Below, piece after piece: positions 41,689 to 49,585 of a stretch of DNA of 64,000 nucleotides. The notes under the pieces are model-generated. The model saw only the letters and a list, made by a program, of their open reading frames with translations, was not told the DNA's origin and did no database searches. The stretch is from SZUA-309 sp050185825 (GTDB lineage Bacteria; Pseudomonadota; Gammaproteobacteria; Pseudomonadales; Azotimanducaceae). The stretch lies in assembly GCA_050185825.1 (NCBI GenBank), contig JBFWZA010000012.1, forward strand, positions 62,001 to 126,000, written 5' to 3'. Every line of letters begins with the position of its first letter. The first letter of the stretch is position 1. A program made the position numbers and the translations under genes.

Positions 41689-42864
41689 CTAAGCGATGCT
41701 GGTCCTGGCGAGGCGTCGTCGTTGGTATCGCCGGAAACGGCGCAGCGACAGCGACAGGCCCGTCCAGACCATGAACACGGCGCCGAGCGACGCCACACCG
41801 GCAACCGTCTGGCCGGCGAAGCCGAGCGCTTCGCCGGTGTGCAGAAATCGGATCCAGCTTCGCAGCCGGGTGCCGACGGACTGGTCCTGAAATCGCGACC
41901 AGCCGAGCAGGTCACCACGCGCCACCTCGAGGGTGAGCCCGTGGCGCCGCTGGGGCTGGCCGCCGGTGCCCTGATCGAACTGAAACTGGATCCGGGTTGC
42001 GCCGGTTTCGGGCAGGGTGACGGTGACCGCGTTCCAGGGTCCGAGCTCGGCTTCGAACGCGTCCACCGCTCGGGCGAGCAGCATTTCCAGGGGCAGAGTG
42101 TCCAGGGGTAGAGCGTCGGCGGGCCCTGGCCTCATTCCAGCAACGGGCGCCGATGCGTGCTGCCCGGCTGGGCCGGGCGCGCTGCGAACGGGGGGCTCCT
42201 CACCTGCCAGGTTGTAGGCGAGCCGGTTGGCCCAACCGTAGCCGAAGACGGTGCCGGTGGCGACGATCACCACCAGCGGCAGCAGCGACCAGAAACCGAT
42301 CACGTGGTGCCAGGTGTAGTCCCGCTGGGCGGCCGTTCGCGCGCCAGTGAACCAGAGGCGGCGGCGGAACGTCGCGCGGGAAACGGTCCCCGGCAGCCAG
42401 AGCCAGGCGCCGCTCAGCAGCAGGAACAGAAAAGCGAGGTTCGCGCCGCCGGTGATGGCCCGTGCCGTGGCGCGTTCGTCGTCGCCGGCATCGAACCAGC
42501 GGTGCCAGCGGGTGACGGCGGCGAAGAAAGCGTCGAGGGTCCGGTTGGCGGCAGTCAGCCGTTCGCCGGTGTATGGATCGATCAGGCGCGAGCCCGAGCG
42601 CCCTGCGCGCAGCTCCAGGGGCTTACTGGGATCTGCATGCAGCGTCAGGTGGGTGGGCTCGAATCCATCATTGGTGGTGGTGCGGACCAGGTCGGAGAGG
42701 GGGAGGGTGGTTCCGTCCGCCGGTACCGCCACCTTCTGTGCGGTGGCGTCCAGTATCTGGCGTTCGTAGGTGAGAATCACGCCGGTCGCGGACATCATGA
42801 GCACCACGAGGCCCACGGCCACGCCGGTCGCCAGATGCATCCAGAAGAGAGCCTTTCTCAGCAT
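41689..42864 (-). CDS. PepSY-domain inner-membrane protein
   Basis: This 391-residue protein contains PepSY-associated transmembrane segments: LFWMHLATGVAVGLVVLMMSATGVILTYERQI at the start, WHRWFDAGD, then FLFLLLSGAWLWLPGT, WHHVIGFWSLLPLVVIVATGTVFGYG and a final TVAGVASLGAVFMVWTGLSLSLRR. The family is usually found beside siderophore receptors and is thought to reduce ferric siderophores or stabilise uptake. It is the first gene of the Fur-controlled unit, with TonB receptor and PiuC downstream. Confidence 0.88.
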   Translation of the reverse strand: MLRKALFWMHLATGVAVGLVVLMMSATGVILTYERQILDATAQKVAVPADGTTLPLSDLVRTTTNDGFEPTHLTLHADPSKPLELRAGRSGSRLIDPYTGERLTAANRTLDAFFAAVTRWHRWFDAGDDERATARAITGGANLAFLFLLLSGAWLWLPGTVSRATFRRRLWFTGARTAAQRDYTWHHVIGFWSLLPLVVIVATGTVFGYGWANRLAYNLAGEEPPVRSAPGPAGQHASAPVAGMRPGPADALPLDTLPLEMLLARAVDAFEAELGPWNAVTVTLPETGATRIQFQFDQGTGGQPQRRHGLTLEVARGDLLGWSRFQDQSVGTRLRSWIRFLHTGEALGFAGQTVAGVASLGAVFMVWTGLSLSLRRFRRYQRRRLARTSIA

Positions 42865-42901
42865 CGATGACGCCGATTTGGTTGCTGTTGTTAACGCAAA
42901 T

Positions 42902-42920
42902 GTTAATGATTATCATTTGC
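42902..42920. promoter_or_regulatory. Fur box
   Basis: GTTAATGATTATCATTTGC agrees with the Fur consensus GATAATGATTATCATTATC at 16 of 19 positions and is flanked by a longer palindrome (GCAAATG...CATTTGC). It lies 38 bp upstream of the PepSY gene, so the operon should be repressed when iron is plentiful. Confidence 0.88.
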
Positions 42921-42979
42921 GTATACAAGAGAGCCGAACCGTTGAATCGATGCCTACCGGCTGCCGCAGTCTCGGACTA

Positions 42980-43003
42980 AATTATTAATTACCGTTAATA
43001 ATT
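42980..43003. promoter_or_regulatory. A/T-rich palindrome upstream of the Rieske oxygenase gene
   Basis: AATTATTAA, then TTACCG, then TTAATAATT (42980-43003) is a perfect 9-bp inverted repeat 60 bp upstream of the oxygenase gene. It is the most likely binding site for the TetR protein encoded at 44193. Confidence 0.6.
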
Positions 43004-43062
43004 AATTGACCCGCTGCTGCCGGGAAGACTAAGCTCGATGTCCCTCTCTTCGGACCGAAACC

Positions 43063-44196
43063 ATGCTCGATTCTGCAGCGATCGAGGCCGTGACCCGGCC
43101 GCTGGCCAGCGCCCGCACCCTGCCCCCCGATGCCTATATAAAGGAGGCTGTGTTCGACACGGAGGTGGAGCGGATCTTCCGCCGCGAGTGGATCTGTGTG
43201 GCTCGCGAGGACCAGATCCCGAAGCCGGGGGACTATCGTGTGGTCACGGTGGTGGATCAGCCGCTGATCGTGGTGCGTGGGTCGGACGGCGGGGTGAACG
43301 CGCTGTCGGCCATCTGTCCGCACCGGTCCATGCCGGTCGTCTCGGAGGACGGGCACGGCGCGGCCTTTTCCTGCCCTTACCACCGGTGGAAGTTCGGACT
43401 GGACGGTCGTCTGCTCAGCGCGCCGCACATGGATGGCACCGAGGGCTTTGCGGAGGCCGACTGTCGCCTGCCCGCGGTGCGCGTCGAGCGCTGGCAGGGC
43501 TTCGTGTTCGTGAACCTGGACGACGATGCACCCTCCCTGGGCGAACGGCTGCCGGCGTTGGAGTCGCTGCTGGCCGGTTATGACATGAGCGACATGGTGG
43601 TGGCAGCCAGCGAAACGTTCGACTGCCCGTGGAACTGGAAGCTGCTGGTGGAGAACTTCATGGAGGCCTACCACCACATCGGCCCGCACCGGGAAACGGT
43701 TCAACCGACCAACCCTGCGAAGGATGCCCACGTCTCGGGCAGCGTAGCGGACGGGTGGTCGGTGCTGCATATGCCCTACGCGCCCAAAGCGCTGGCCGCC
43801 GACGCTGCTGGCGGTCTGCCGTCCCTGCCGAACCTGAGCGAAGTTCAGCAACGGGAAATCGTGGCGTCGGTGATCATGCCGACCTTCTGCTGGCTGAACA
43901 CACCGAGCGTGGCTTTCTGGTACGAGCTCAGCCCGTCGGCGCACGATGCCATGCGGCTGACGATCCACACGCTGCTGCCGGGCGCGCTGGCGGAGAGCGC
44001 CATGGGTGAGGCCATCGCCGACGGGGCCCATTCGGCAATTAGGGCGATCCATCTGGAGGACATCGCCGTCAACGAGGGACCCTGGCGCGGGCTGCACGCC
44101 CCGCTGACCCGTCAGGGTCGGCTCGGTCCGCTCGAGGAGGCGATCTGGCAGCTCAACCAGTGGTGGGTTGCGCGGATGCGAGCGGTGCTCCGATGA
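43063..44196 (+). CDS. Rieske non-heme iron oxygenase alpha subunit
   Basis: This 377-residue oxygenase has an N-terminal Rieske domain: CPHRSMP (about residue 85) and FSCPYHRWKFGLDG (about residue 104) provide the C-x-H and C-x2-H ligands of the 2Fe-2S cluster. The catalytic domain has VENFMEAYHHIGPHRE with the mononuclear iron histidines. It likely hydroxylates or demethylates a substrate with electrons from an unlinked reductase; no reductase or beta subunit gene is adjacent. The start ATG 43063 follows a palindromic regulatory region. The stop overlaps the ATG of the TetR gene, so the regulator is co-expressed. Confidence 0.9.
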   Translation: MLDSAAIEAVTRPLASARTLPPDAYIKEAVFDTEVERIFRREWICVAREDQIPKPGDYRVVTVVDQPLIVVRGSDGGVNALSAICPHRSMPVVSEDGHGAAFSCPYHRWKFGLDGRLLSAPHMDGTEGFAEADCRLPAVRVERWQGFVFVNLDDDAPSLGERLPALESLLAGYDMSDMVVAASETFDCPWNWKLLVENFMEAYHHIGPHRETVQPTNPAKDAHVSGSVADGWSVLHMPYAPKALAADAAGGLPSLPNLSEVQQREIVASVIMPTFCWLNTPSVAFWYELSPSAHDAMRLTIHTLLPGALAESAMGEAIADGAHSAIRAIHLEDIAVNEGPWRGLHAPLTRQGRLGPLEEAIWQLNQWWVARMRAVLR

Positions 44197-44900
44197 GCAA
44201 GCGTCCGGTAGGGCGGCCCCGTGCCGACGGCCGCCCGCCGCTCTCGAAACCCGCGGTGTTTGCAGCCGCGGCGACGCTCATTGCCGACCACGGCTACGCG
44301 GGCACCAGCCTGCGCATGATTGCCGACGCGCTCGGCGCCAGCGCGCCTTCCCTGTCGCAGATGTTCTCCTCCAAGCAGCGGCTGCTCGTCGAGCTCGTCG
44401 CCCATCTGGCCGACGTCAGCATCCGTTTTCACGAGCGGCTGGAGGGCCTGTCGTTACTGCCCGCCGTGCGGCTGCACAAGATGGTGCGCGAGGAGGTGAT
44501 GGCGGTGAGCAGCGCCAACGGCTCGCTGATGGCCATCTTCTACCTGCCGGAGCTGCGCCAGCCTGAATTCCGCGACGCCCAACAGGCACGCGCACGCATG
44601 ATCGGCTTCTATCGGGACGTGATCACGGAAGGCATCGACGGTGGCGTTTTCCGCAACGTCGAGGCGTACGCTGCGGCGGAACAGGTTTTTCAGCTCACCG
44701 AGACGAGCATCGTGGCGCTGGACCGAGGCGCGCTCGGCCCGGCGGAGCGGCTGGCTCGGGAGACCGCCGAGTTCGTGCTGCGCGGTCTGCTGACAGATCA
44801 CGGCGCCCTGGCCGGTATCCGGCAGGCCTCGGCGGCCGTCGATCTCGCGATGGCGACGGCCGTGGGGCCGGGCGGTAACAGAACGGCGTCGCTGATCTAG
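44193..44900 (+). CDS. TetR-family regulator of the Rieske oxygenase unit
   Basis: This 235-residue TetR protein starts with a basic RPVGRPRADGRPP tail and a helix-turn-helix (FAAAATLIADHGYAGTSLRMIADALGASAPSLSQMFSSKQRLLVELV). The C-terminal ligand domain is about 150 residues. Its ATG overlaps the stop of the Rieske gene (ATGA), so the two are coupled. The likely operator is the A/T palindrome at 42980. The inducer is unknown and may be the oxygenase substrate. Confidence 0.88.
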   Translation: MSKRPVGRPRADGRPPLSKPAVFAAAATLIADHGYAGTSLRMIADALGASAPSLSQMFSSKQRLLVELVAHLADVSIRFHERLEGLSLLPAVRLHKMVREEVMAVSSANGSLMAIFYLPELRQPEFRDAQQARARMIGFYRDVITEGIDGGVFRNVEAYAAAEQVFQLTETSIVALDRGALGPAERLARETAEFVLRGLLTDHGALAGIRQASAAVDLAMATAVGPGGNRTASLI

Positions 44901-45009
44901 AATGACGGTCGTGATCCGCTAGCCAACCCGGTCAGGAGGGAAAAGTGTCGAGCGTGTGCCTGCGATTCCTCGCGCCAGTCGTATGCGGCCTGCTGTGCGA
45001 CGACTGAAC

Positions 45010-45792
45010 ATGGGCAGATTCGTACGATCGTTCTGTTGCCTGTCCAGCATCGTCGTCAGCGCGGGGTTCGGGCCGATGGCGCACGCTGAATCGGATTCCG
45101 CCGGTGCCAGCCAGTGGGAGTGGTCGATCACGCCGTATGTCTGGCTGGCCGACACGTCCTTCGAACTGAAGGCCAGGGATCAGTCCATCGGCGCGGGTGA
45201 GATCGACTTCGGAGAGCTTGCTGATGCGCTCGACGGCGCCTTCCAGATTCTGGTCGAGACCGGGCACGGACACTGGAGCGGTTTCGTCGACTTCACCTAT
45301 CTTTCCATGTCCGACGATCAGCGGGTTGAGCTGCCGAATCTCGGGTCGCTGCGTGTGGATACCGGATCCGATCAGTACTTCGTCGACGCGGTAATTGCGT
45401 ACTGGCCCTGGCCGGATGTCAGCGGGTTCAACGTCTACGCGGGACTCCGCTACACGGACCTGGAGGACAGGATCGAGGTCGCGCTGGTCGATCCGGCAGC
45501 GCCACTGGGCGTGATCGACATCGATCGCAGCTACAGCGACGTGCTCATCGGCATGCGCGACCGGTTCAAGCTGGTGGAGAACTGGACGCTCGTCATCCGG
45601 ATGGACTACGGCTTCGGCGACAGCGACGGCGTGTTCCTGGCTGAGGCGGCCGTGCGATGGGCCGTGGGCCGGGAACGTCGCCAGGGCCTCGTGCTCGGCT
45701 ATCGGTACAAGGAGGCGGAGTTCGACGGGAACGGACTGGAGGAGTACTACGAGTACAAAGGCCCGGCGCTCGGCTTCAATTTCCGGTTCTGA
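45010..45792 (+). CDS. Outer-membrane beta-barrel protein
   Basis: This 260-residue protein starts with a signal peptide (MGRFVRSFCCLSSIVVSAGFGPMAHA) and then strand-rich sequence: WEWSITPYVWLADTSFELKA, GHWSGFVDFTYLSMSDDQR, VYAGLRYTDLEDRI, WTLVIRMDYGFGDSDGV and a terminal GPALGFNFRF with F at the C-terminus, which is the outer-membrane insertion signal. It is a member of the generic barrel families with unknown cargo. ATG 45010 is preferred to 44956 because it begins the signal peptide. Confidence 0.78.
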   Translation: MGRFVRSFCCLSSIVVSAGFGPMAHAESDSAGASQWEWSITPYVWLADTSFELKARDQSIGAGEIDFGELADALDGAFQILVETGHGHWSGFVDFTYLSMSDDQRVELPNLGSLRVDTGSDQYFVDAVIAYWPWPDVSGFNVYAGLRYTDLEDRIEVALVDPAAPLGVIDIDRSYSDVLIGMRDRFKLVENWTLVIRMDYGFGDSDGVFLAEAAVRWAVGRERRQGLVLGYRYKEAEFDGNGLEEYYEYKGPALGFNFRF

Positions 45793-45825
45793 CCCCGCGC
45801 TTGCCGCGCCGGTTTCGGGCCGCCT

Positions 45826-46995
45826 TCAACGGCGGCTGTCGTCGCCCGTGCCGGATGCCGGTGTCCAGGGTGGCGGTGGCCGCCGGATGCCGACATTGGC
45901 GGCCTCCCAGGCTCGCACCCGCTTGCGCGCGGCATCGAAGACACGTTCGTAGTTTCCCTTGCGCACCAGCTCGCTCGCCTCCGGGGTGAGCCGGGCGAAC
46001 AGCGGTGCGTACAGTTCGTAGACCTTCAGGTAGCTCTTCTGGTCGGCGGGTGCCACCTCGTCGGTGCCGAACAGGAACCGGTCCGGGTACCTGTTGATCA
46101 CCGAAGCCGCGCGGGCCACCGATTCGGGCGTGGCGACGATGTACTTGGCCGTCTCCGACCATGACAGGTCGATGTACACGTGCGACAGGGTCGGATCGGT
46201 CATGATGCGTTCGGCGATGGCGAGCTGATTCTCTGCCGGACGCACGATGCGGCCCACACCGAAGTGCGCCCAGATGATGGTGGCGTCCTGATGCCGCCGC
46301 AGCAGCTCGGCCATCTGCTTCAGAACGTAAGGCTCCTGATCGGGACGCGGAAACGGCATGTCGATGTCGTTGTGGAGGATCACCGCCAGCCCGGCTTCCG
46401 CGGCGAAGTCGAGGATGCGGTCGAGCGCCGGGTCGGTCAGGCTCGCCACCTCTCCGGCGACCTTCGCGGAGACGAACTCCTTGTGGATGCTGAACTCGCC
46501 GATCCCGGAGAAAACGCCCGGGAACGTCAGCAGCACCCGCCTGATGTGGTCCGCCGCGTACATGTCAGCGGGATTGAAGCCGGTGATCATGGGGTCGAAG
46601 CGTGCCTGATCCTCCGCCGGCAGCGACAGGTAGGACATGGCGATGTAGGCATCGGTGAAGGAGTAGTAGTACAGCGGCGCATCGGATTGCAGGTAGTAGA
46701 GCGGCGCGAACTCACCGGAGTTGTCATACGACCACATCTGCTGCAGCGGAATGCCGAACAGGGCGACCCGGCCGACCCTGCTGCCCATGATCTCGAGGAA
46801 ATCGCGGATGTCCGTGCCTTCCTGGACGTAGTTGGTGAGATGAAAGTGACTGTCGTGCACTTCGGCGTTCGCTATCGCCGCCGCCGCGCTCTGCGAGGCT
46901 GCATCGGCCGGAGCCGGGAATGCCAGGGTGGTGGTGACCAGTGCCATCGTGGCAACGCGACTGATCAGGCGCGTGATGCGGGCGGGGAATGCCAT
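45826..46995 (-). CDS. Exported amidohydrolase-2-like metal-dependent hydrolase
   Basis: This 389-residue protein has a signal peptide (cleavage near residue 32, ADAASQ) followed by an amidohydrolase-2 fold: NAEVHDSHFHLTNY, VILHNDIDMP, IIWAHFGVGR, HVYIDLSW and RFLFGTDEVAPA provide the metal ligands and catalytic aspartate. Secreted members of this family are uncommon, so this enzyme probably works in the periplasm. Its N-terminal part has SHFHLTNY, not the more usual VDVHTH. It lies in a minus-strand run with a membrane protein, but 63 bp away, so co-transcription is uncertain. Confidence 0.78.
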   Translation of the reverse strand: MAFPARITRLISRVATMALVTTTLAFPAPADAASQSAAAAIANAEVHDSHFHLTNYVQEGTDIRDFLEIMGSRVGRVALFGIPLQQMWSYDNSGEFAPLYYLQSDAPLYYYSFTDAYIAMSYLSLPAEDQARFDPMITGFNPADMYAADHIRRVLLTFPGVFSGIGEFSIHKEFVSAKVAGEVASLTDPALDRILDFAAEAGLAVILHNDIDMPFPRPDQEPYVLKQMAELLRRHQDATIIWAHFGVGRIVRPAENQLAIAERIMTDPTLSHVYIDLSWSETAKYIVATPESVARAASVINRYPDRFLFGTDEVAPADQKSYLKVYELYAPLFARLTPEASELVRKGNYERVFDAARKRVRAWEAANVGIRRPPPPWTPASGTGDDSRR

Positions 46996-47058
46996 GACGT
47001 CCTCCTTGGTTGTGGTGGTGACCGTAGCGCGTCGGGCCGGCCGGCAGTATCCGAAAAA

Positions 47059-47448
47059 CTACGGGGTTGCCGCGAGCGTCACGAAGGCCGCCAGTGCCAG
47101 CATGAGCGTGGTGACAGGCCCCCAGAGCATTCGCTCGGCGCGGGAGGGCGTGATCCAGTTCAGGATGGTGCTCGCCAGCTGGACAGCCAGCGCGCCCCAG
47201 GCGGTCCAGCCCGGCCAGCCCGGAAACAGGCCGGCTGCCGAGGCGATCGCTGCGGCCATGCCGGCCAGCAGCAGCACGGACAGACCCGCCGCGATGCGCC
47301 CAGCCGGGGGCAGCGCGCCGGCGTGACGCCCACCCTGGGTCAGCCGTCCCCAAGGCGCACCCGCGATCAGGCAGAACTGAAAGCCGATCACACCTGCCAC
47401 GATGAGAACATAGAGGAGAGCGGCCGCGCCTTGCCCCGTGACTTCCAT
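47059..47448 (-). CDS. Small four-helix membrane protein
   Basis: This 129-residue protein has four hydrophobic helices (LLYVLIVAGVIGFQFCLIAG, AAGLSVLLLAGMAAAIASAAG, WTAWGALAVQLASTILNWI and MLWGPVTTLMLALAAFVTLAAT). I do not recognise a named family. ATG 47448 is used; it is 14 bp after the stop of the regulator-like gene on the same strand. A short loop GAPWGRLTQGGRH is the most polar part. Function unknown. Confidence 0.6.
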   Translation of the reverse strand: MEVTGQGAAALLYVLIVAGVIGFQFCLIAGAPWGRLTQGGRHAGALPPAGRIAAGLSVLLLAGMAAAIASAAGLFPGWPGWTAWGALAVQLASTILNWITPSRAERMLWGPVTTLMLALAAFVTLAATP

Positions 47449-47462
47449 GATCTCGAGGCCGC

Positions 47463-47810
47463 CTAGCGCTTCCGCGGTGGTTCCATCGGCACGCCGAGGA
47501 TCTGCGCAATCGCCGGCAGGTGCCGGCTCGAGTCTTCCACGTTGGTGAGCATGAAATCCTTCATGCGACCGTCGAGCGCATGCTCGCGGACCTTCAGGCG
47601 GTCCCGTTCCACCGCGTTCTGAGCCCAGCGCGAGAGGTTCTTCTTCGAGATGCCGGTCTGCTTCGCAAACTCCGCCATGCTCATCGTGCCCCCTTCCCGG
47701 CACAGGCGCAGCGCGCAGGCGGATGCATAGGTCTCGCCCAGCGTGCGCGTATGGCCGTAGCGTTCGATGAGCACCTCGAGCAGCCGTTCCAGCTCGTCAT
47801 CCGGTGACAT
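47463..47810 (-). CDS. Small helix-turn-helix protein
   Basis: This 115-residue protein has a helical start and a helix-turn-helix in the middle, TMSMAEFAKQTGISKKNLSRWAQ, in which KKNLSRW is a plausible recognition helix. The rest is helical with a proline-rich end. It overlaps the upstream hydrolase gene by 14 bp, so the two are coupled. It probably regulates the hydrolase and the small membrane protein. No well-known family is recognised. Confidence 0.65.
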   Translation of the reverse strand: MSPDDELERLLEVLIERYGHTRTLGETYASACALRLCREGGTMSMAEFAKQTGISKKNLSRWAQNAVERDRLKVREHALDGRMKDFMLTNVEDSSRHLPAIAQILGVPMEPPRKR

Positions 47811-48597
47811 GGTGAGAGTCTCCAATCCCTGGAAGTTGGTGATGGAAGCGGGTGATGAGCTCGACGAAGAGCCCCGGCCGGAAAAACGGCGAGCCGTGGC
47901 CCGTCATCTCCATGATCTCCAGCCTGCAGCCCGGAATCGCAGCCGCGATACGCTGTGCTTCGCCGAGGTTCATGTCCTGGCGGCCGCAGGCGACCAGTAC
48001 CGGTATCGGCAGATCCCCCAGCCGCTCCGAGAGATCGTCTTCCTGCTCGTGGGCGGTGTGCGCCTTGAGTGCCGCCTGCCGGTCTTCGTAGAAACGCCAG
48101 GACTTCCGCATCTCCACCCCGGGCTCGCCGGCGTCGGCCAGCATCCGGCGGGCACTGGCACCGAGCTCCCGCTGGCCGCTCTGCGCCACCGGCGGTGTCA
48201 GCGCGACGTCGAACAGCCCGAGTGCGGTGAGCTTCGCCGGGTGGCGCAGCGCGAAGCGGGCGGCGGTGCGGGCGCCATAGGCCACGCCGACGACGAACGC
48301 CTTCTCGATCCCGAGCGCGTCCATGATGCCGGCCAGATCGTCCGCGTACTGCGAGAACGTGAACGCATCGTCGGCACCCCAGCCGCTCTTGCCCGTGCCG
48401 CGGATGTCGAAGCGCAGCACGCGGAAGACCTCGAGCAGGCCGTCGAGCACCGGCTCCCAGCAGGTGAGGTTGTTGCTCGCCGGATTGACCAGGGCCAGTA
48501 CGGGTCTGTCGGCATCGCCATCCAGGGCAAAGTGGAAGTCGATGCCGTTCACGTTCACGAAGTCATTGGCGAGCTCGTACGGTTCCGGCGTGTTCAT
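47797..48597 (-). CDS. Alpha/beta hydrolase
   Basis: This 266-residue alpha/beta hydrolase has LALVNPASNNLTCWEPVL (oxyanion region), LRFDIRGTGKSGW, the nucleophile elbow FVVGVAYGARTA with tyrosine following alanine (VAYGA, so the usual GxSxG serine is replaced by alanine), an aspartate in ACGRQDMNLG, and a histidine in EMTGHGSPFF. The absence of a nucleophile serine at the elbow is notable and means the usual esterase chemistry is unlikely. It might be a C-C hydrolase or cofactor-free dioxygenase relative, or an inactive homologue. It is coupled to an HTH gene downstream. Confidence 0.8.
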   Translation of the reverse strand: MNTPEPYELANDFVNVNGIDFHFALDGDADRPVLALVNPASNNLTCWEPVLDGLLEVFRVLRFDIRGTGKSGWGADDAFTFSQYADDLAGIMDALGIEKAFVVGVAYGARTAARFALRHPAKLTALGLFDVALTPPVAQSGQRELGASARRMLADAGEPGVEMRKSWRFYEDRQAALKAHTAHEQEDDLSERLGDLPIPVLVACGRQDMNLGEAQRIAAAIPGCRLEIMEMTGHGSPFFRPGLFVELITRFHHQLPGIGDSHHVTG

Positions 48598-48690
48598 GGT
48601 GCTTCCGGCGGTTCGGAAGAGACAACCTAGAAGTCCTTACCGACGCTGTCCAGTAGAATGGGGGAGTCGGGGCTGTCACGGGAGGGGAGC

Positions 48691-49584
48691 ATGGAACCGG
48701 TCGTGCTGTACGAAGAGAACGACGGCATCGCCATCGTGGCCATCAACCGTCCCGGGAAGAAGAACACCCTCACGGACGAAGTCATCCAGGGCATCGCCGA
48801 CGGTATCGATCGGGCCGGCCGCTCCCCGGCGGTGAGCGCGGTGGTGCTCCGCGGCGTCGGCGATACCTTCACGGCGGGCTACGACCTGACCGCGCGCGGC
48901 CGCTGGGACACGCCGTACGGGGCACCCGAGATCGACCGCCGCCAAGGCGCCTGGGACCCGGTGCGCGACCTGCAGTTCATGGGCAACAACGTCCGCCGGT
49001 TCATGAGCATCTGGCACTGCCCGAAGCCGGTGCTCGGCGAGATCCGCGGCTGGGCCGTGGGCGGCGCCACCGACCTGGTGCTCTGCTGCGATCAGCTCTA
49101 TATGGCCGAGGATGCGCACATCGGCTACGCGCCGAGCCGCATCTACGGCACGCCGACCACCATGCTCTGGGTCTACCGGCTCACCCTCGAGCATGCCAAG
49201 CAGTTTCTGCTCACCGGCCGGGCCATCGACGCCGCCACCGCCTACCGCATCGGCCTGGTCTCGCACGTGGTGCCGGCAGCGGAGCTCTCGGCGTTCGTGG
49301 AGTCCGAAGCGCGGCTGTACAGAAACATTCCTGCCAATCAGCTGGCGCTGAACAAGCTGCTCGTCAATCAGGCTTACGAGAACATGGGCCTGCGCACCAC
49401 GCAGCTGCTGGGGACGCTCTTCGACGGCGTGACCCGGCACACCGAGGAGGCCTACCGTTGGGTAGAATCCTTTGCCGACAAGGGGTTCCGCGAAGTCATC
49501 CGCGAGCGGGACCGACCCTGGCGGGACTACGGTGAGCGCCCCGACAGCGGCGCCGACGAGGACAGCACAGAGGAGAAACGTTGA
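48691..49584 (+). CDS. Enoyl-CoA hydratase/isomerase (crotonase) family protein
   Basis: This 297-residue crotonase-fold protein has IAIVAINRPGKKNTL at the N-terminus, an oxyanion-hole segment DTFTAGYDLTARG, and the second HPKPVLGEIRGWAVGGATDLVLCCD-like stretch (here CPKPVLGEIRGWAVGGATDL), then the PSRIYGTPTTMLW region. The two glutamates of true hydratase are not in the usual places, so hydratase or isomerase activity is open. ATG 48691 has GGGAGGGGAGC before it. It is followed 1 bp later by an acyl-CoA dehydrogenase gene, so the two form a beta-oxidation-like unit. Confidence 0.88.
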   Translation: MEPVVLYEENDGIAIVAINRPGKKNTLTDEVIQGIADGIDRAGRSPAVSAVVLRGVGDTFTAGYDLTARGRWDTPYGAPEIDRRQGAWDPVRDLQFMGNNVRRFMSIWHCPKPVLGEIRGWAVGGATDLVLCCDQLYMAEDAHIGYAPSRIYGTPTTMLWVYRLTLEHAKQFLLTGRAIDAATAYRIGLVSHVVPAAELSAFVESEARLYRNIPANQLALNKLLVNQAYENMGLRTTQLLGTLFDGVTRHTEEAYRWVESFADKGFREVIRERDRPWRDYGERPDSGADEDSTEEKR

Positions 49585-49585
49585 G

